From the NCBI GenBank assembly GCA_026874595.1, contig CM049308.1, forward strand, positions 21,241,867 to 21,305,866: DNA of 64,000 nucleotides. Direction: 5' to 3'. Below, one piece after another: positions 32,093-43,084 of this stretch (the stretch's first letter is position 1; each line of letters starts with the position of its first letter). This stretch comes from Sipunculus nudus. Lineage: Eukaryota > Annelida > Sipuncula > Golfingiida > Sipunculidae. The notes below the pieces were generated by a model. The model was not told the origin of the DNA. It saw only the letters and a list, made by a program, of their open reading frames with translations, and made no database searches. Position numbers and translations under genes: made by a program.

Positions 32093-32100
32093 AATTTATA
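32093..32100 (-). promoter_or_regulatory. TATA box of the LTR-like insertion
   Basis: AATTTATA on the plus strand reads TATAAATT on the minus strand, just downstream of the GAA/TTC array and upstream of the GAGCCTGCAGACAGG segment where transcription would begin. Confidence 0.45.
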
Positions 32101-32111
32101 GCTTCTCTTCC

Positions 32112-32135
32112 GAAAATTCTAGAAATGGAAAATTC
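32112..32135 (-). promoter_or_regulatory. heat-shock-element-like array
   Basis: GAAAATTCTAGAA at 32112-32124 is three perfect alternating units (GAA nn TTC nn GAA). A further GAAAATTC lies at 32128-32135. The array is about 12 bases upstream of the TATA box on the minus strand, the expected position for an HSF-responsive promoter. Confidence 0.5.
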
Positions 32136-32595
32136 CGAAGATCAATACACACGCACATGAACAGACCGGAAACATCTAGAACAAAGAACGCTATGTCTCC
32201 ACACTACAGACCCCACACGCGAGCCAGCGCAAACAAGCGAGGTTCCCATAGCAACGAACTATGCCTGCGCTACACGAATCAGAATGTCAACAGACACCTG
32301 TAACACACCTGCGCACAATAAAACAAATACCTGTAACAGTATACGTGCAAACACACACAAAAAATCAATGTCTTAATAAATTTAAAAAAATAGGGCTGAA
32401 ACTAGGAGTTCCAGAGCATTCTATATATGATGCTTTTGTTTTTATAGACCCATTGACATTTATGACGTGCGCCGTGCTCATAAATATGAGTAGTGACTAA
32501 AAAAAGTGTTGTTTTGTGTTAAATAAACTTCATTCACCATACATTATACTGATAGACGATACACGGTTACCATCATATATGATCCACTCTCTTCA

Positions 32596-32735
32596 GTCAT
32601 TAGTCAGTGGTCAGATACATTGGCCCAGCGGTGGGGAAGTAGTCAGTGGTCAGATACATTGTTCCGGCGGTGGGGAAGTAGTCAGTGGTCAGATACATTG
32701 CTCCAGCGGTGGGGAAGTTATCAGCGGTGGTGCTA
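32596..32735 (+). repeat. 39-bp minisatellite block 5 (short)
   Basis: Three and a half regular units with CAGCGGTGGGGAAGTAGTCA, directly after GATCCACTCTCTTCAGTCAT. Confidence 0.9.
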
Positions 32736-33079
32736 CCTGTGCTTCCTGACTGTGTATTGTTATTAGCACTATAAATGAAGACTGATTAGGGTTTCTTGAG
32801 TCCACACGCGCTCGATTTATTGATTACTAATTTAATGAAGGCTATATATTAATATATGTGCGTCATGGGAAATGGGAATATTAAGATCAATGTCATTATT
32901 AAAGGACTGGGTCATGGCACTATTAGAAGCTGAACCACCCAGGGTTGCATACTTAAAGTATGGAAGAATAATTTATAAAAAAAAGTGGGTACATCAAAAA
33001 GTATGATGTACAAAACTTTTTATTTTTAATCTATGTCCCTTAAAATTTCCTGAACAATAATGCCATCGTGTCATTGGAA
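32736..33079 (+). repeat. leader segment before block 6
   Basis: Diverged leader with TTATTAAAGGACTGGGTCATG and CCTGAACAATAATGCCAT. No gene seen. Confidence 0.6.
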
Positions 33080-33239
33080 ATCGGTCAGTCGTCAGATACA
33101 CAGGTCCAGCGGTGGGGAAGTGGTCAGTAGTCAGATACATTGGTCCAGCGGTTGGGAAGTGATCAGTGGTCAAATACATTGCTCCAGCTTTTGGGAAGTG
33201 ATCCGTGGTCAAATACATGGGCCAGTGGTGGGGAAATGA
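33080..33239 (+). repeat. 39-bp minisatellite block 6 (short)
   Basis: About four units, passing straight into the GATCTAACATATTTTGTG start of the next module. Confidence 0.85.
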
Positions 33240-34179
33240 TCTAACATATTTTGTGTATTACATTGAGAAAACGCGGAAAGGAAGAGAGAGCCTTTATGAA
33301 CATTTCTGTAGATAATATAAAAGTATACATTTGATATCAAGGCTAATCCTGCCCAGTTAACCCTAGAACCAAGTAAGCATGCTAAGTATTGTTTAACTTG
33401 CCCTATATCACATCCTTTTGGCTTCACCATGCTGTAAGTACACCTTGTACAGGAGTACGTGGCTAAAGGACGGGCAGTATATAGAAATGCAAGTGGGCAA
33501 GTCGAGACTTGTTATAGTATGTTTGATCAGACATAGAAGTAGCTGAGGCCATATATGAGAAGCCAGGTGCTTATTACTTACACAACGGTCCTTTAATTTA
33601 ACCAATTGTGTTTTATTTATGTATTAATAAACTATATAATTGACCATAAATTATTCTACAAGAAATATAATAGATACCTGCCCCCTTCAGAACGATACCT
33701 GACCATTCACCTACGTGTCTTATCATTCGCCCGACCTCACGTCATGTTGACATCAATTTTTATACATCAGGTGTTAGTTTGATGATTTTCGGGGGGGAGG
33801 GTGCTCTGGGGCCCCTTCTGGGGCATATTGCAGCACATGATATAATGTGACAGAGACGCACGCATGCAGATTAAATATCCTGATCCGGCTTACTTCCTGT
33901 CTCGAATGAATCTGTTTATTATGACGTACAGGATGAAACATTGATGTTAAAGCAATCTTAATCGGGCGCAGTATACGCTAGTTCAGGAGGTACATCAGAT
34001 CAGCAAAAATAGTCACATCAACCAAAAAGATAAGATTAAACAGACTCCATGCGCACACACACACACAATATTATATAAAAAGAGGAGAGATGTAACCGAC
34101 AGATCACGAGAATTGTATACGGATCATTCAGTTTTTGCGACCCCATAGACATTCAGGACGCGCTCCCTGCTCATATATA
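33240..34179 (+). repeat. CAGGACTACGTGGCT module, copy 10, with G-run linker
   Basis: Close relative of 15763-16689: GAGAAAACGCGGAAAGGAAG, GTACAGGAGTACGTGGCTAA, GAGGGTGCTCTGGGGCCCCT. Confidence 0.7.
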
Positions 34180-35345
34180 ATAAAAAGTGTCAATTTCATG
34201 TGTACACTGGTCTACACTGAAGAATATATTATATGAATAAGCATATGCCATTCCAATGGCTGTATATTAACCCTGTTGTCAATCTGAGGCTAAAAGTTTA
34301 CCAACCGGTAAGCCAGACGCATACACCCGACTTAATATCAGTGAATGACATGCAATGCAACAGCTTAAACTTCAGATTCAATGTCGTCTTAGAATTATGG
34401 GACTATGAGAGAATTGTGTTTGTAATAACAAATACACAAATTCAGCATTCTTAATTCGGCACATCGCGCGGTATCAGAACGCCAAGTCGAAGATATTTCG
34501 TGTTTGCACACACATATACACACACAAACGAGCGCACTGTCTCAATAAAGTAAAAGAGTAGTTCTGCTGAACTGGAGATTTCAAGAGGCATATAATACGA
34601 TGTTTTTTATACCCCGATAAGCATTGACATTCACGACATGCGCCGTGCTCATAAATGTGAGTAGTGTCTATAAAACGTGGTGTTTGGTACATTACACTTC
34701 ACATTACACATTACACAGGCGTACACGGCAAACCATGATATACGATCCACCCTCTTCAGTAAGCAAAAACTGGGCGGATAAGCAAACGCAAACCGTGGAT
34801 CTTGAATGTATAATGTGTGTGTATATGTGTGTGTATGTTACGTTTCCCTCGCCCATTGAACTCACAGCATTTCAGTCATACAGGTTAAATTAACAGGTAA
34901 TATTATGTACACCACCGGGAAAAGCGGAAAGAAATGGACAGACTTGTACGAACACATCTACAAATACAATAGAAAGTTGTATGTTAGACACAGACCATAT
35001 ACATAAGTACTGTCCCATACAGTCCTCGGAACACTCTGTCGAGGAATGTCTGTATTTTTTAATATTTACCGCTTAGTTTATCCCCCCTAAAAAATCATTT
35101 ACTAGATAAATACTTCTATTAACTGTGAAAAATAAATAAATATCAGTAGAGATCATCTTAAAATATTTTTATAGTTACCAAATGTATAAAGGAATATGTC
35201 CATTTTTTTTTTTTTTTTTCAAATAATTTCCACAAACTCGGCAAGTTGAAACTTATGACGGTATTTTTTGTTGATAAGGCATTCATAAGAGGTCAGGTGT
35301 GTATATCACAGCTAGATATTATAGATAAGGAAAATTTGATATGAA
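34180..35345 (+). repeat. hairpin module followed by short module copy 11
   Basis: Holds the hairpin at 34646-34663, CACCGGGAAAAGCGGAAAGA at 34912, a T-run near 35200 and the tail GGCAAGTTGAAACTTATGAC. Close to 16690-17995 but without the approximately 450-base segment found there. Confidence 0.65.
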
Positions 35346-36950
35346 ACGCTTAATGTTTAATTTACATTTAGGATCATTACTGTCGATGGATAATATAAAT
35401 GTAGGGTATTATTTTGAAGTTTTGGGCCCAAATATAATGCAATTTAAAAAAAAAACAGGAAATATATTTACTCATCTAACATGAGAATTGCTGAAGCTGG
35501 AGACTTTTTTCAGGAATATAACTTTATTTTATCAAGATTTAATTGTTTACCAAAAATTAGATCTGAATTTTGCAAATTTTTCAAGTTTTTAGCATAAATA
35601 AAAAATCAATACCTTAAATTTTGTCCAACTATGGCTCGTTTTTTCCCTGTAAGAATTGTGTATTTACTTTTCACAGCAAATATACATAAGGATTTAATCT
35701 TTTAAAATCTGAAATTTCAAAGGAATTGATTGAAAAGAGTAGCTTTTATTCAAGTTTTCATACACCATGTCAAGTGTTGTTTACATCTAGCCCACCTAGT
35801 AGTACAGTCTTCACTTGCATTATGTAACCCACCCCAAGCAGCTTGACTTGGCTCAGCTTGGCCACTACTAGCAGGCTTCCCCTCTGCCCTGCACTCCACC
35901 CCCCACCCCCCTCCCCCGATGGTGCATTAACTAGATGAATGTTATAATTTCTGTATTTTAATTTATTCTTGGCTATGATACATTTTAGATTTTGTATTGT
36001 ACCACCAGGGTTACAATGATTAAAGTGCACATTTAATTGTGTCCACAAAGTGGTGTATTGCTATTAAAGTGTGGATGTTCATCAGATAAGTAATTCCTTC
36101 CTTCAGAAGAGTAAAAACTACACCAGGTGTGAAATTGACTAATAATTCCAGTAATAAATTATAGCTGAGATAGTAATTAGCACAATGATATTGTTTGTCC
36201 CTCGTTCAACCAACAGTGTATATACTATATTTGAAAAGATGTTTTTATTTTATAAAATTGACTGAATCTTTTATTTTATTTCGGTGAATAAAATTAAGCA
36301 TGTACTGAAAACTCCAATGTGCAAAACCTTTTAATAGTGGTTCAAGGAATAATCTTGTAGATGCCATGTTGTGGCATTATTTTCTTTTGAATTCATTTTA
36401 AACATTTGTGATTTTAAAATAATAAAATTTATGTGTATGCATAATATGACCAAATATGAGCTACACTCTGGATATATAATGATTGCAACTTAGAATTCTA
36501 ATATTTTAACTTATATTTTCAGTTTTTTATTACAAATTTATAAACTTGTAAATAAAAAAATGAATCAGATAAAAACTATTAATGGAAAAAAGTGGATATG
36601 CTAAAAAAAAGGCTTATATATAAACTTAAATGCATTATTCCCTTGAAGTGAAATAACGGTATTAGTCCATTCTGTCCACTTGTCTGTCCATCTGTAAATT
36701 TTTCATATGCATCACAGTATCTCAAAACTTTTACTGTTTTTCTTCATGACAGTCTTGTCAGAGTATTAGTTTGCAATCATATATTTAGAACTTTACTATA
36801 ACCAAGTAGGAGGGCCCCTTTTCTCTTAGCTTCTCATATGCTTATATAAATGAAAAACATTAAAATAGAATATTTTGCATATTTTGCATTTGCAAAAATT
36901 TCAAACTTAAGCTGAGCGTCGTGACCCATGGGTTCCTTGTATGATTATAG
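35346..36950 (+). repeat. old long copy of an AGCTCAGCTGA-related element (3' part)
   Basis: 35600-35740 resembles 41725-41860 (ACCTTAAATTTTG, CATAAGGATTTAATCT). 35790-35950 resembles 41990-42140. The end at 36905 reads AAGCTGAGCGTCGTGACCCATGGGTTCC, like 42775. The copy is too diverged to delimit at its left end. Confidence 0.5.
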
Positions 36951-38639
36951 TTTGTATGGCCCATCCACCAAAGGGTTCCTGAATTTTGTGAAACTTTATA
37001 TGAAATGCTCATATTGTAGTCAGTATTTGGGTACCAAGTGAAACAGAATGAAATACTTTGGAGTTTGTACTTTACACACTTCCTCTAGAGACACCTTTGC
37101 ATGAAGTGACAGCAAGGGATTGGAGCTGTTTCCTGATGATTTATTATCATGTTTATGGTACCAACAATTTTCTACTCGGTCAATGTCTGTCACAAAGTGT
37201 CCTTGATACTGACCTCAGCTAACATGTCTCGACAGATTTGACTGTTACCTTGTATGAAATGGATTCTTTTACTGAAATTCATTGCTAGTAATGGTGAAAG
37301 AAACTTTGAACTTACAGTCGAAGTGACTGTTTTGTTCACTGAAATGGGCAGGTCCATGAAAATGGGACATAAACATTAAAATTTCATTTTCCTTTTCAAT
37401 TAAAGTCTTATATATACAGATTCTTAAAGCAGAGATAATTTCCTCTCAGAATATGTTTAAAAACATTAGTTATTTTGAAGAATGCCAGAGATATTTCATC
37501 ATGAAGTTTGTGTATTAAAAAAAATATTTGTACTAAAATTGAGGGGTAAAATTTCCTCATCCCAAAATACATTAAATGAGTAATATAAAACTCGTTGCCT
37601 GTCACATTAATCTCAAGAACATAACCTTTCACTTTTCTAATTTTACACATATCAGGAAAAAATATGTTTTTGTTTGACACTAATTATTATATGGTTTTGC
37701 GGTGAGAATGTTGAAAATCTTGTCGTCACATTTTTTTAAAAGAAAAGACATGCAAACTGACATTTCTTTTTCCCAGATCCATCCAGTACAGCAACTATTG
37801 ACAGGAAACAAATAGTCAGAAGGATAAATAGAAAGATGTATGGTCGATGTAATGTATGTTTCAGTGAGAAAATAGAAGCTGAATAAGCTTTCATTTATTT
37901 ACTCAAATGACAAACCTCTGATAAAATTCTTCTTCAGGAACACAATCAAAATGTGTGATTTAGAGAAGGATTTTACTAGTGTTTTATAAAAAAAGACATG
38001 TTATAATATGTCTGTCCAACATGCCATCACAAGCAGTCATTCCGTTACCTTAGTTTTGTCATTCTATGGTAGAGCTTCTGTTTATACATATTTATATTTT
38101 AAATTGTGATCCTAATTGTGAATGCTAAGGGCTAATTCTCCTACTTCATTAGTTTTCTAACTCTATTAACATTGATGCTGTGAACTCAAGCCATATGCAG
38201 GGCATGTGGTCACAGAATGATATAGGCTGGTGAGCAAACCAGCCTGTATCTACACATGGCTGATTAAGGGTCTCCAACTGTGTGTTTTGTCAAACTGATG
38301 TATGTGCTCTTAGCTCAGCACATATGTCTTTATATATAATGAAATTCAGTTCATATTTACCTTGCTATTAGTTTTAACAGAATCCAGATTTTCTAAATCA
38401 TTCCTTTTGTTACTATGAAGATAATTGTTATTTTAGTGGAATTATAGAAATGTCTATAAATTTGGATTGCAGTATCATTGCCATTTATTATATAAATGCT
38501 AAATACTATGTACTGATTTTGAGCACACATGTTCATATAACATCTATCTTTAATCAGTGTAAAATTCAGAGAAATCTATGCAGTAACTTTTAAATTATGA
38601 CTATATTTGTATATGATCTAAAACACAGAATTCCTAATC
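36951..38639. other. low-copy AT-rich stretch
   Basis: I find no partner elsewhere in the window and no convincing exon. The minus frame 37408-37680 (90 codons) is AT-driven, rich in F, I, L and K, without a recognisable motif. It could be intron or intergenic DNA. Confidence 0.4.
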
Positions 38640-38890
38640 TTAGTTCATTTAGCCCTATCGAGATAGCGTGGGTCAGTTGTAAACTGACCAATGAGCTCCC
38701 TGCTGGCAGTTATTACATAAGGCCAGCGGGACTGTTAAGGGGCAGTCAGGCAGCAGACACGGAGAGTCCAGCACCAGCCAGCCAGCCATTACAATGTTTG
38801 ATGTATGCCATATTTGTCGTAACTGGAATCAGTAAATTGTGAATAAAGGATTGTGAAACAAGATTGTTCTATCAAGATCCCGCGTGACAA
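38640..38890 (+). promoter_or_regulatory. candidate promoter or LTR-like segment
   Basis: A GC-richer island in AT-rich DNA. It has the hairpin GGTCAGTT-GTA-AACTGACC (38671-38690) overlapping a CCAAT box (GACCAATGAG), then ACATAAGG, a CAGCAGACACGGAGAGTCCA segment, and AATAAAGGATTGTG (38841) followed by CCCGCGTGACA. The order CCAAT, start region, AATAAA within about 200 bases resembles the 3' half of an LTR. It could instead be a host promoter. The boundaries are not visible. Confidence 0.3.
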
Positions 38891-39658
38891 TAATTCCTTA
38901 ACCCATTAAAAGTTTAAATATTCTAGTAATTCTAATAAATTTAAATAAATTCACTTTAACATATTGAACCGTTGTCATGTTGTCTGTGGAATGATCCTAT
39001 AAATATATTTTATTCTCTGCACACTTCACAGAGATTTTCAGGTTTTCACACCAAGGTACAAAAGTGAGATTTCTCTGAATCATTCCGTAACCAATGCTGA
39101 TTAATTAACCAAATTTGCCTTCTTAAGTCCATACAAAAAAAATGTTTATAAAATTACTTCACTAACCCTACACTACCCCAGGAAATATTTTATATTTGAA
39201 ATAAGTGATTATTTACTGAATTATTTAATTGAAAATAGTCCAAAATCTGATTCCATTACTCGCGGACTTGCCCAAATGTTATTTTTGAGTACTGGTATTA
39301 AACCACTTTGGAATAAATATCCCAAAAATATGCATGTCTGGGGGTCCATGCTCTCTGGTAAAGGAGGCTAGATTGGCCACTGTCTTTTTGATCACTGTTG
39401 ATCAAAAAAGCATCATGGCGGCAAGCAGCTAAAACTTGTACACATCGGGGAAATTTATTTTCTTCATACTCTTGTTTAACATGAAACTGGCATATGTATT
39501 TGGAACTTATTTCTCGTGGTGCATGTGCATGTATTGTTCGACAGTGTTATACTAAATACAACTATTCCCGAGCCAAGATAGGTTACAAAGGTGAGGGCCA
39601 CTGGACATTATGCATTGAACCTGCCAGGCTCATAGAGCCACTTTTGACAACTGTTTAA
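38891..39658. other. low-copy stretch
   Basis: No repeat partner or gene found. An ATGGCGGC motif at 39415 is the sort seen at YY1-type promoters but stands alone. Confidence 0.4.
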
Positions 39659-39666
39659 AGCAAAAT
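39659..39666 (+). repeat. left target site duplication of the hAT MITE
   Basis: AGCAAAAT directly before CAGTGGCG; identical to 40116-40123. Confidence 0.8.
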
Positions 39667-39720
39667 CAGTGGCGTCAATTTTTCTTCCAGGTTGGGGGGG
39701 GGATGACTTTGTATATATGC

Positions 39721-39768
<48 letters not shown>

Positions 39769-40115
39769 ATTTCAGCGTCTCTGAGTGACATATTCAACTA
39801 TATATATATGTATATATATATATGTATATATATATTTATATAGATATATAATTATATATAAATACTTAATCATATTTAAAATAATTATAATGTTTTAGAA
39901 AATCAGTTATTTTGTGAATTCTAAGCAAGGTTTAGATATAAATTTTTTTAGTGAATAGATCTAAAGTCTTTAATTATATTGATTAATAAATTTCATTTGC
40001 AATATTATAATATTTTTCTCTGAAAAGTGGGGGGATGATTACATTGACCATCCCCCCTTGCCAAAAAGTGGGGGATATATATATACCCCCCATCCCCCCT
40101 ATATTGACGCCCCTG
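39667..40115. mobile_element. hAT-type MITE
   Basis: The 449-base element starts CAGTGGCGTCAAT and ends ATTGACGCCCCTG, inverted termini with one mismatch. Subterminal GGGGGGGATGA and CATCCCCCC are also inverted. It is flanked by perfect 8-base duplications AGCAAAAT. CAG(T/G)GGCG termini with 8-base duplications are diagnostic of the hAT superfamily. There is no transposase; the centre is (TA)n and AT-rich DNA. The minus frame 39983-40252 is incidental. Confidence 0.9.
39718..39766. repeat. (TA)n tract within the MITE
   Basis: TA-rich run between GTATATATGCATATG and CCTATTTCAGCG, followed by a second imperfect run at 39800-39860. Confidence 0.9.
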
Positions 40116-40123
40116 AGCAAAAT
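40116..40123 (+). repeat. right target site duplication of the hAT MITE
   Basis: AGCAAAAT directly after CGCCCCTG; identical to 39659-39666. Confidence 0.8.
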
Positions 40124-41640
40124 ATACATGTTTGAAATGTACATGTGCAACATTCCATCTTCTGGGGCAAGGCTGAAATGTGCAAAGGTCTCTGGCATGA
40201 CGTCATAAGTGCCAGTGCTTTGAAACAGCATATTACACCCAAGCCAATACACACAACCAAAACATCACTATCGCTTAAAATATTGTCATTTCTGTCAAAA
40301 ATTATCCACTGAACATGGGACCTTATTCAAATAGGAGAGAAACCTACTTGTTTCTGCAACGGATCTAGCATGCGAACATACAGAATGAATAAAAATTCAT
40401 GGACAGCAGATGGAAATGAATAACATTTAATGTTATCCTTTCAATGTTTGTACTTAAGTACGTGCTACCATCCACGTTTGAAGTGACTATGAATGCCTAA
40501 TGTGCATATACAAATCTGTTTGGTTCATGTAAATATAAATACAATAAAAGCTAATTGTGGACTCCCATCCACCATCTTGCTTATTTGCCCCACACAGCCA
40601 AAAATGCAATGACATTTTTCAGCTTCATTTTAATAAAAGTGTTTACCATAAGTAACAGATTAAAGTCTATCTCCAGACATGCATATTAGACAGGCAACAA
40701 ACTGTTGTAGGGCTTGCACAATATCAAGGTTGTCAAATATCTACCATTGCCATTTCTGTTATTTGTCATAATGGTAGAGACATGGAATCAAAGAGGAGAA
40801 AACAGATGGGGTTACGCTTTGATGACGAGTGAAACCCTTTGGGCTCCAAATGAAACTAACCAATCATCACCAATGGTGATGTAATTTAACCTTTTCCTCT
40901 GGTGAATTATTTGCAATAAAGGAACGCACATTTCCTTAAAAATAGGTTAGAAGTTTTTTACCAATCAAGCTCTGCAGTAAATCTAAAAGTATTATATGTC
41001 CCTGTCTTCAATAACATAGGTCCAAAAGAAACAAGGTGTTCCCCGGGTAACATGACATTACCTGTCGTACAAACTTGCCTTCAGACCCCTGAGCCTTTAT
41101 CTGAAAGATTGTTTTTCCTAACAAAATACTTTTCCCCCGAATCTTTCAGAAAATGGTGTTCTACTGTAGTTATAATAACTGGTGCGATGGACTCTCCATG
41201 GTGTGTATGTTGGTATGCAGTAGTTATCATGTTCCAGGGTGGCAGAAGGAAGAACTATATCATATGGATACATGTCTTTCAGTATATGTGCATTATACAG
41301 GGCTGAACTTCAGGGGGCTAAAACAGCAATTGACCTATCCACCAGAGCCCAAATGCTCCGCCCTTTTAACCTAATTATTACAATCAGCCCCCTACACAGA
41401 AAGTCTTCCATGCCCATGGTAGCGAGAGCTTCTTACAATATAATAATGACGTCACGAAGGTCGATGACGCATGACGTCGTATTGACTGACGTCATCAAGT
41501 GGTATCACTGTCCTCATATCGCAGTCATTGTGAAATGTTTTGCAATATTTTGGATTATTTGTCTAATACAATTTACATGCCAGGTAAGACAATAATATTT
41601 ACTCGGTAGTCAGTGGAATCGTTCCTGCAGCCTATAGCCT
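40124..41640. other. low-copy stretch with CRE cluster
   Basis: No repeat partner in the window. Open frames at 41052-41595 overlap in all three plus frames and show no family motif. A consensus splice donor CAG|GTAAGA sits at 41581-41588, after the CRE cluster, so a non-coding first exon is conceivable but unsupported. Confidence 0.4.
41447..41494. promoter_or_regulatory. cluster of CRE-type palindromes
   Basis: TGACGTCA at 41447-41454 and 41487-41494, with TGACGTCG at 41472-41479 and ATGACGCATGACG between them. The full palindrome is the consensus site for CREB/ATF-type bZIP factors. Two full and one near-full site in 48 bases stand out in AT-rich DNA. Confidence 0.4.
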
Positions 41641-42810
41641 AGATTTTTAGCTCAGCTGACTATATAGTCATCCGAGCTATAGTCGGGATCCATTGTCCGT
41701 CGTCCGTCCGTCCAATAAAAAATTGGTACCTTAAATTTTGCCCAACTTTGGCCACGGCACTTTTTTTTTTTCCTGTAAGTACTGTGAATTTAATTTTCAC
41801 AGCATGTGCACATAAGGATTTAATCTGTTAAAATCTGAAATTTGAAAATAAAAGCTGCAAAATTAGGCTAGTTATTAATTTTTTTTGGAGGCTCTTGTTG
41901 TATTCCCTTACATTGTCAAGCAGTCCACTTTGGTCACTGTAGGTCATTCAGTGCAGCTCTCTATGCTCCCTGGGCTGTTGGCATAATGTTATGCAATCCC
42001 ATCACTACGGCAAGCCTTCTCTCCACTGAGTAGAGCTTGATCAGGCTGTCTGCAGTTAATACCATACCGCAGGGGGTCTTTCCCCCCCCCCCCCCCCCAT
42101 TATGTTGACAGACCTGTACTATGAACTAGATGAATCTTAAAATTAACATTTTTTCAGCAACGAGCAGTTACAACAGACCTCTCCCCCCACCCACCCCTTC
42201 AATACACAAGACTAATAAACAAGATGAATCTCAAATTTTAATGTTAAATAAATTCTTTTTGATGAGACTTGGACAATTTTGATTTTTTAAAGAAAAAAAT
42301 TTCAGAAATTTAATCCTAATATTCAAATGTGATAAAATATTAGGATCTACTGTAAGTGTTAACTGACAAGATTTAAGAAGATATAAATACTTTGTAGCAT
42401 TTCATTCATATTTCTTAAAGTTGGCGGGGCCTAGGTGTGAATAACACTGTTAACTTAGTATTAAAATTGGGAATATTGGTCAAACTTTGTGGGATTAATT
42501 TTTAACTCACTCATGGCCATATATTTAACTTTTGAAAACTTAATTACCTTCACACATAATTTGTTTATGAAATGTTACTTTTATATAACACTGACCGTAG
42601 GCCTATTTGTTCCCTTGGTGCATCACTTAATGGTTTAGCTCATGTCCATTATTCTATAATTTACAGAGTTTCATTTTAGCAGGGCCATTTTCTCATAGCT
42701 TTTCTAATGATAATATACATGAAAAACCAAAAGAAATAAAATATTTTGCAGTTACTAATATTTTCCAAAATTCAGGTGAGCGATGTGACCCATGGGTCCC
42801 TTGTTGCAAG
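41641..42810 (+). repeat. AGCTCAGCTGA-related long element, subtype 2, near full length
   Basis: Opens TTAGCTCAGCTGACTATATA with TTGTCCGTCGTCCGTCCGTC and closes CAGGTGAGCGATGTGACCCA / TGGGTCCCTTGTT. The interior 41990-42675 equals 4552-5244. A C19 tract lies near 42080. No coding frame. Confidence 0.65.
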
Positions 42811-42838
42811 TAGGGGAGTGATCAGTTATAATTGTTCA

Positions 42839-43084
42839 CGGTCTCGTTGTAGAAATTATGGTGCAGATATCAGGGTTTGCAGCATTCTAGCAAATTTGAC
42901 CATCTCATTTCTTGTTTTAGTTTTTTTTATATCTTGTTTTTCTTTTATAGGGGTGAATTCTGGATGTTACACCATACCGAATATGACAATCACGTTCCCC
43001 TGTGGCTTTATGTTTCGGAAGAAAGAGGCAGATGTCATGGGCTGTCTCAGTTAAATTGATGGTCGCCTTTCATCTGTGTTTATT
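42839..43084 (+). repeat. short repeat GGTCTCGTTGTAGAAATTAT, copy 2
   Basis: Matches 17996-18237, then joins directly to TTCAGCTCTTTGGTTTTC, the sequence that elsewhere lies 3 kb further on. Confidence 0.6.

Larger units (their letters stand above)
31605..32338 (-). mobile_element. LTR-like insertion (solo LTR candidate), minus orientation
   Basis: GTATAC flanks both edges (31599-31604 and 32339-32344), and sister modules are continuous here (for example TTTCGTGTTTGCACACAC at 34495). The insertion is 734 bases. On the minus strand it starts TGTTACAGG, has a heat-shock-element-like array, TATAAATT, an AATAAA further on, and a TGTTACA near the far end, as in LTRs of Ty3-type elements. A TG...CA pair would place one edge at TGTAACACGAGG (31679), leaving about 75 extra bases with a GATCACG-TAAT-CGTGATC palindrome (31622-31639). 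The termini are therefore not fully explained. Confidence 0.55.
31226..32595 (+). repeat. hairpin module, copy with LTR-like insertion
   Basis: Opens AATGCCCCTCTTAGGACACA, is split by the insertion at 31605-32338 and resumes GTGCAAACACACACAAAAAA, with the hairpin at 32475-32492. It then enters a short minisatellite. Confidence 0.7.

Noticed and set aside
37408-37680. 90-codon minus-strand frame
   Set aside because: AT-driven composition and no recognisable domain.
39415-39422. YY1-type promoter motif ATGGCGGC
   Set aside because: A single 8-base motif with a stop a few codons later and no other promoter evidence.
41239-41595. 118-codon plus-strand frame in low-copy DNA
   Set aside because: Overlaps two other open frames, no family motif, and crosses the CRE cluster and a splice donor.
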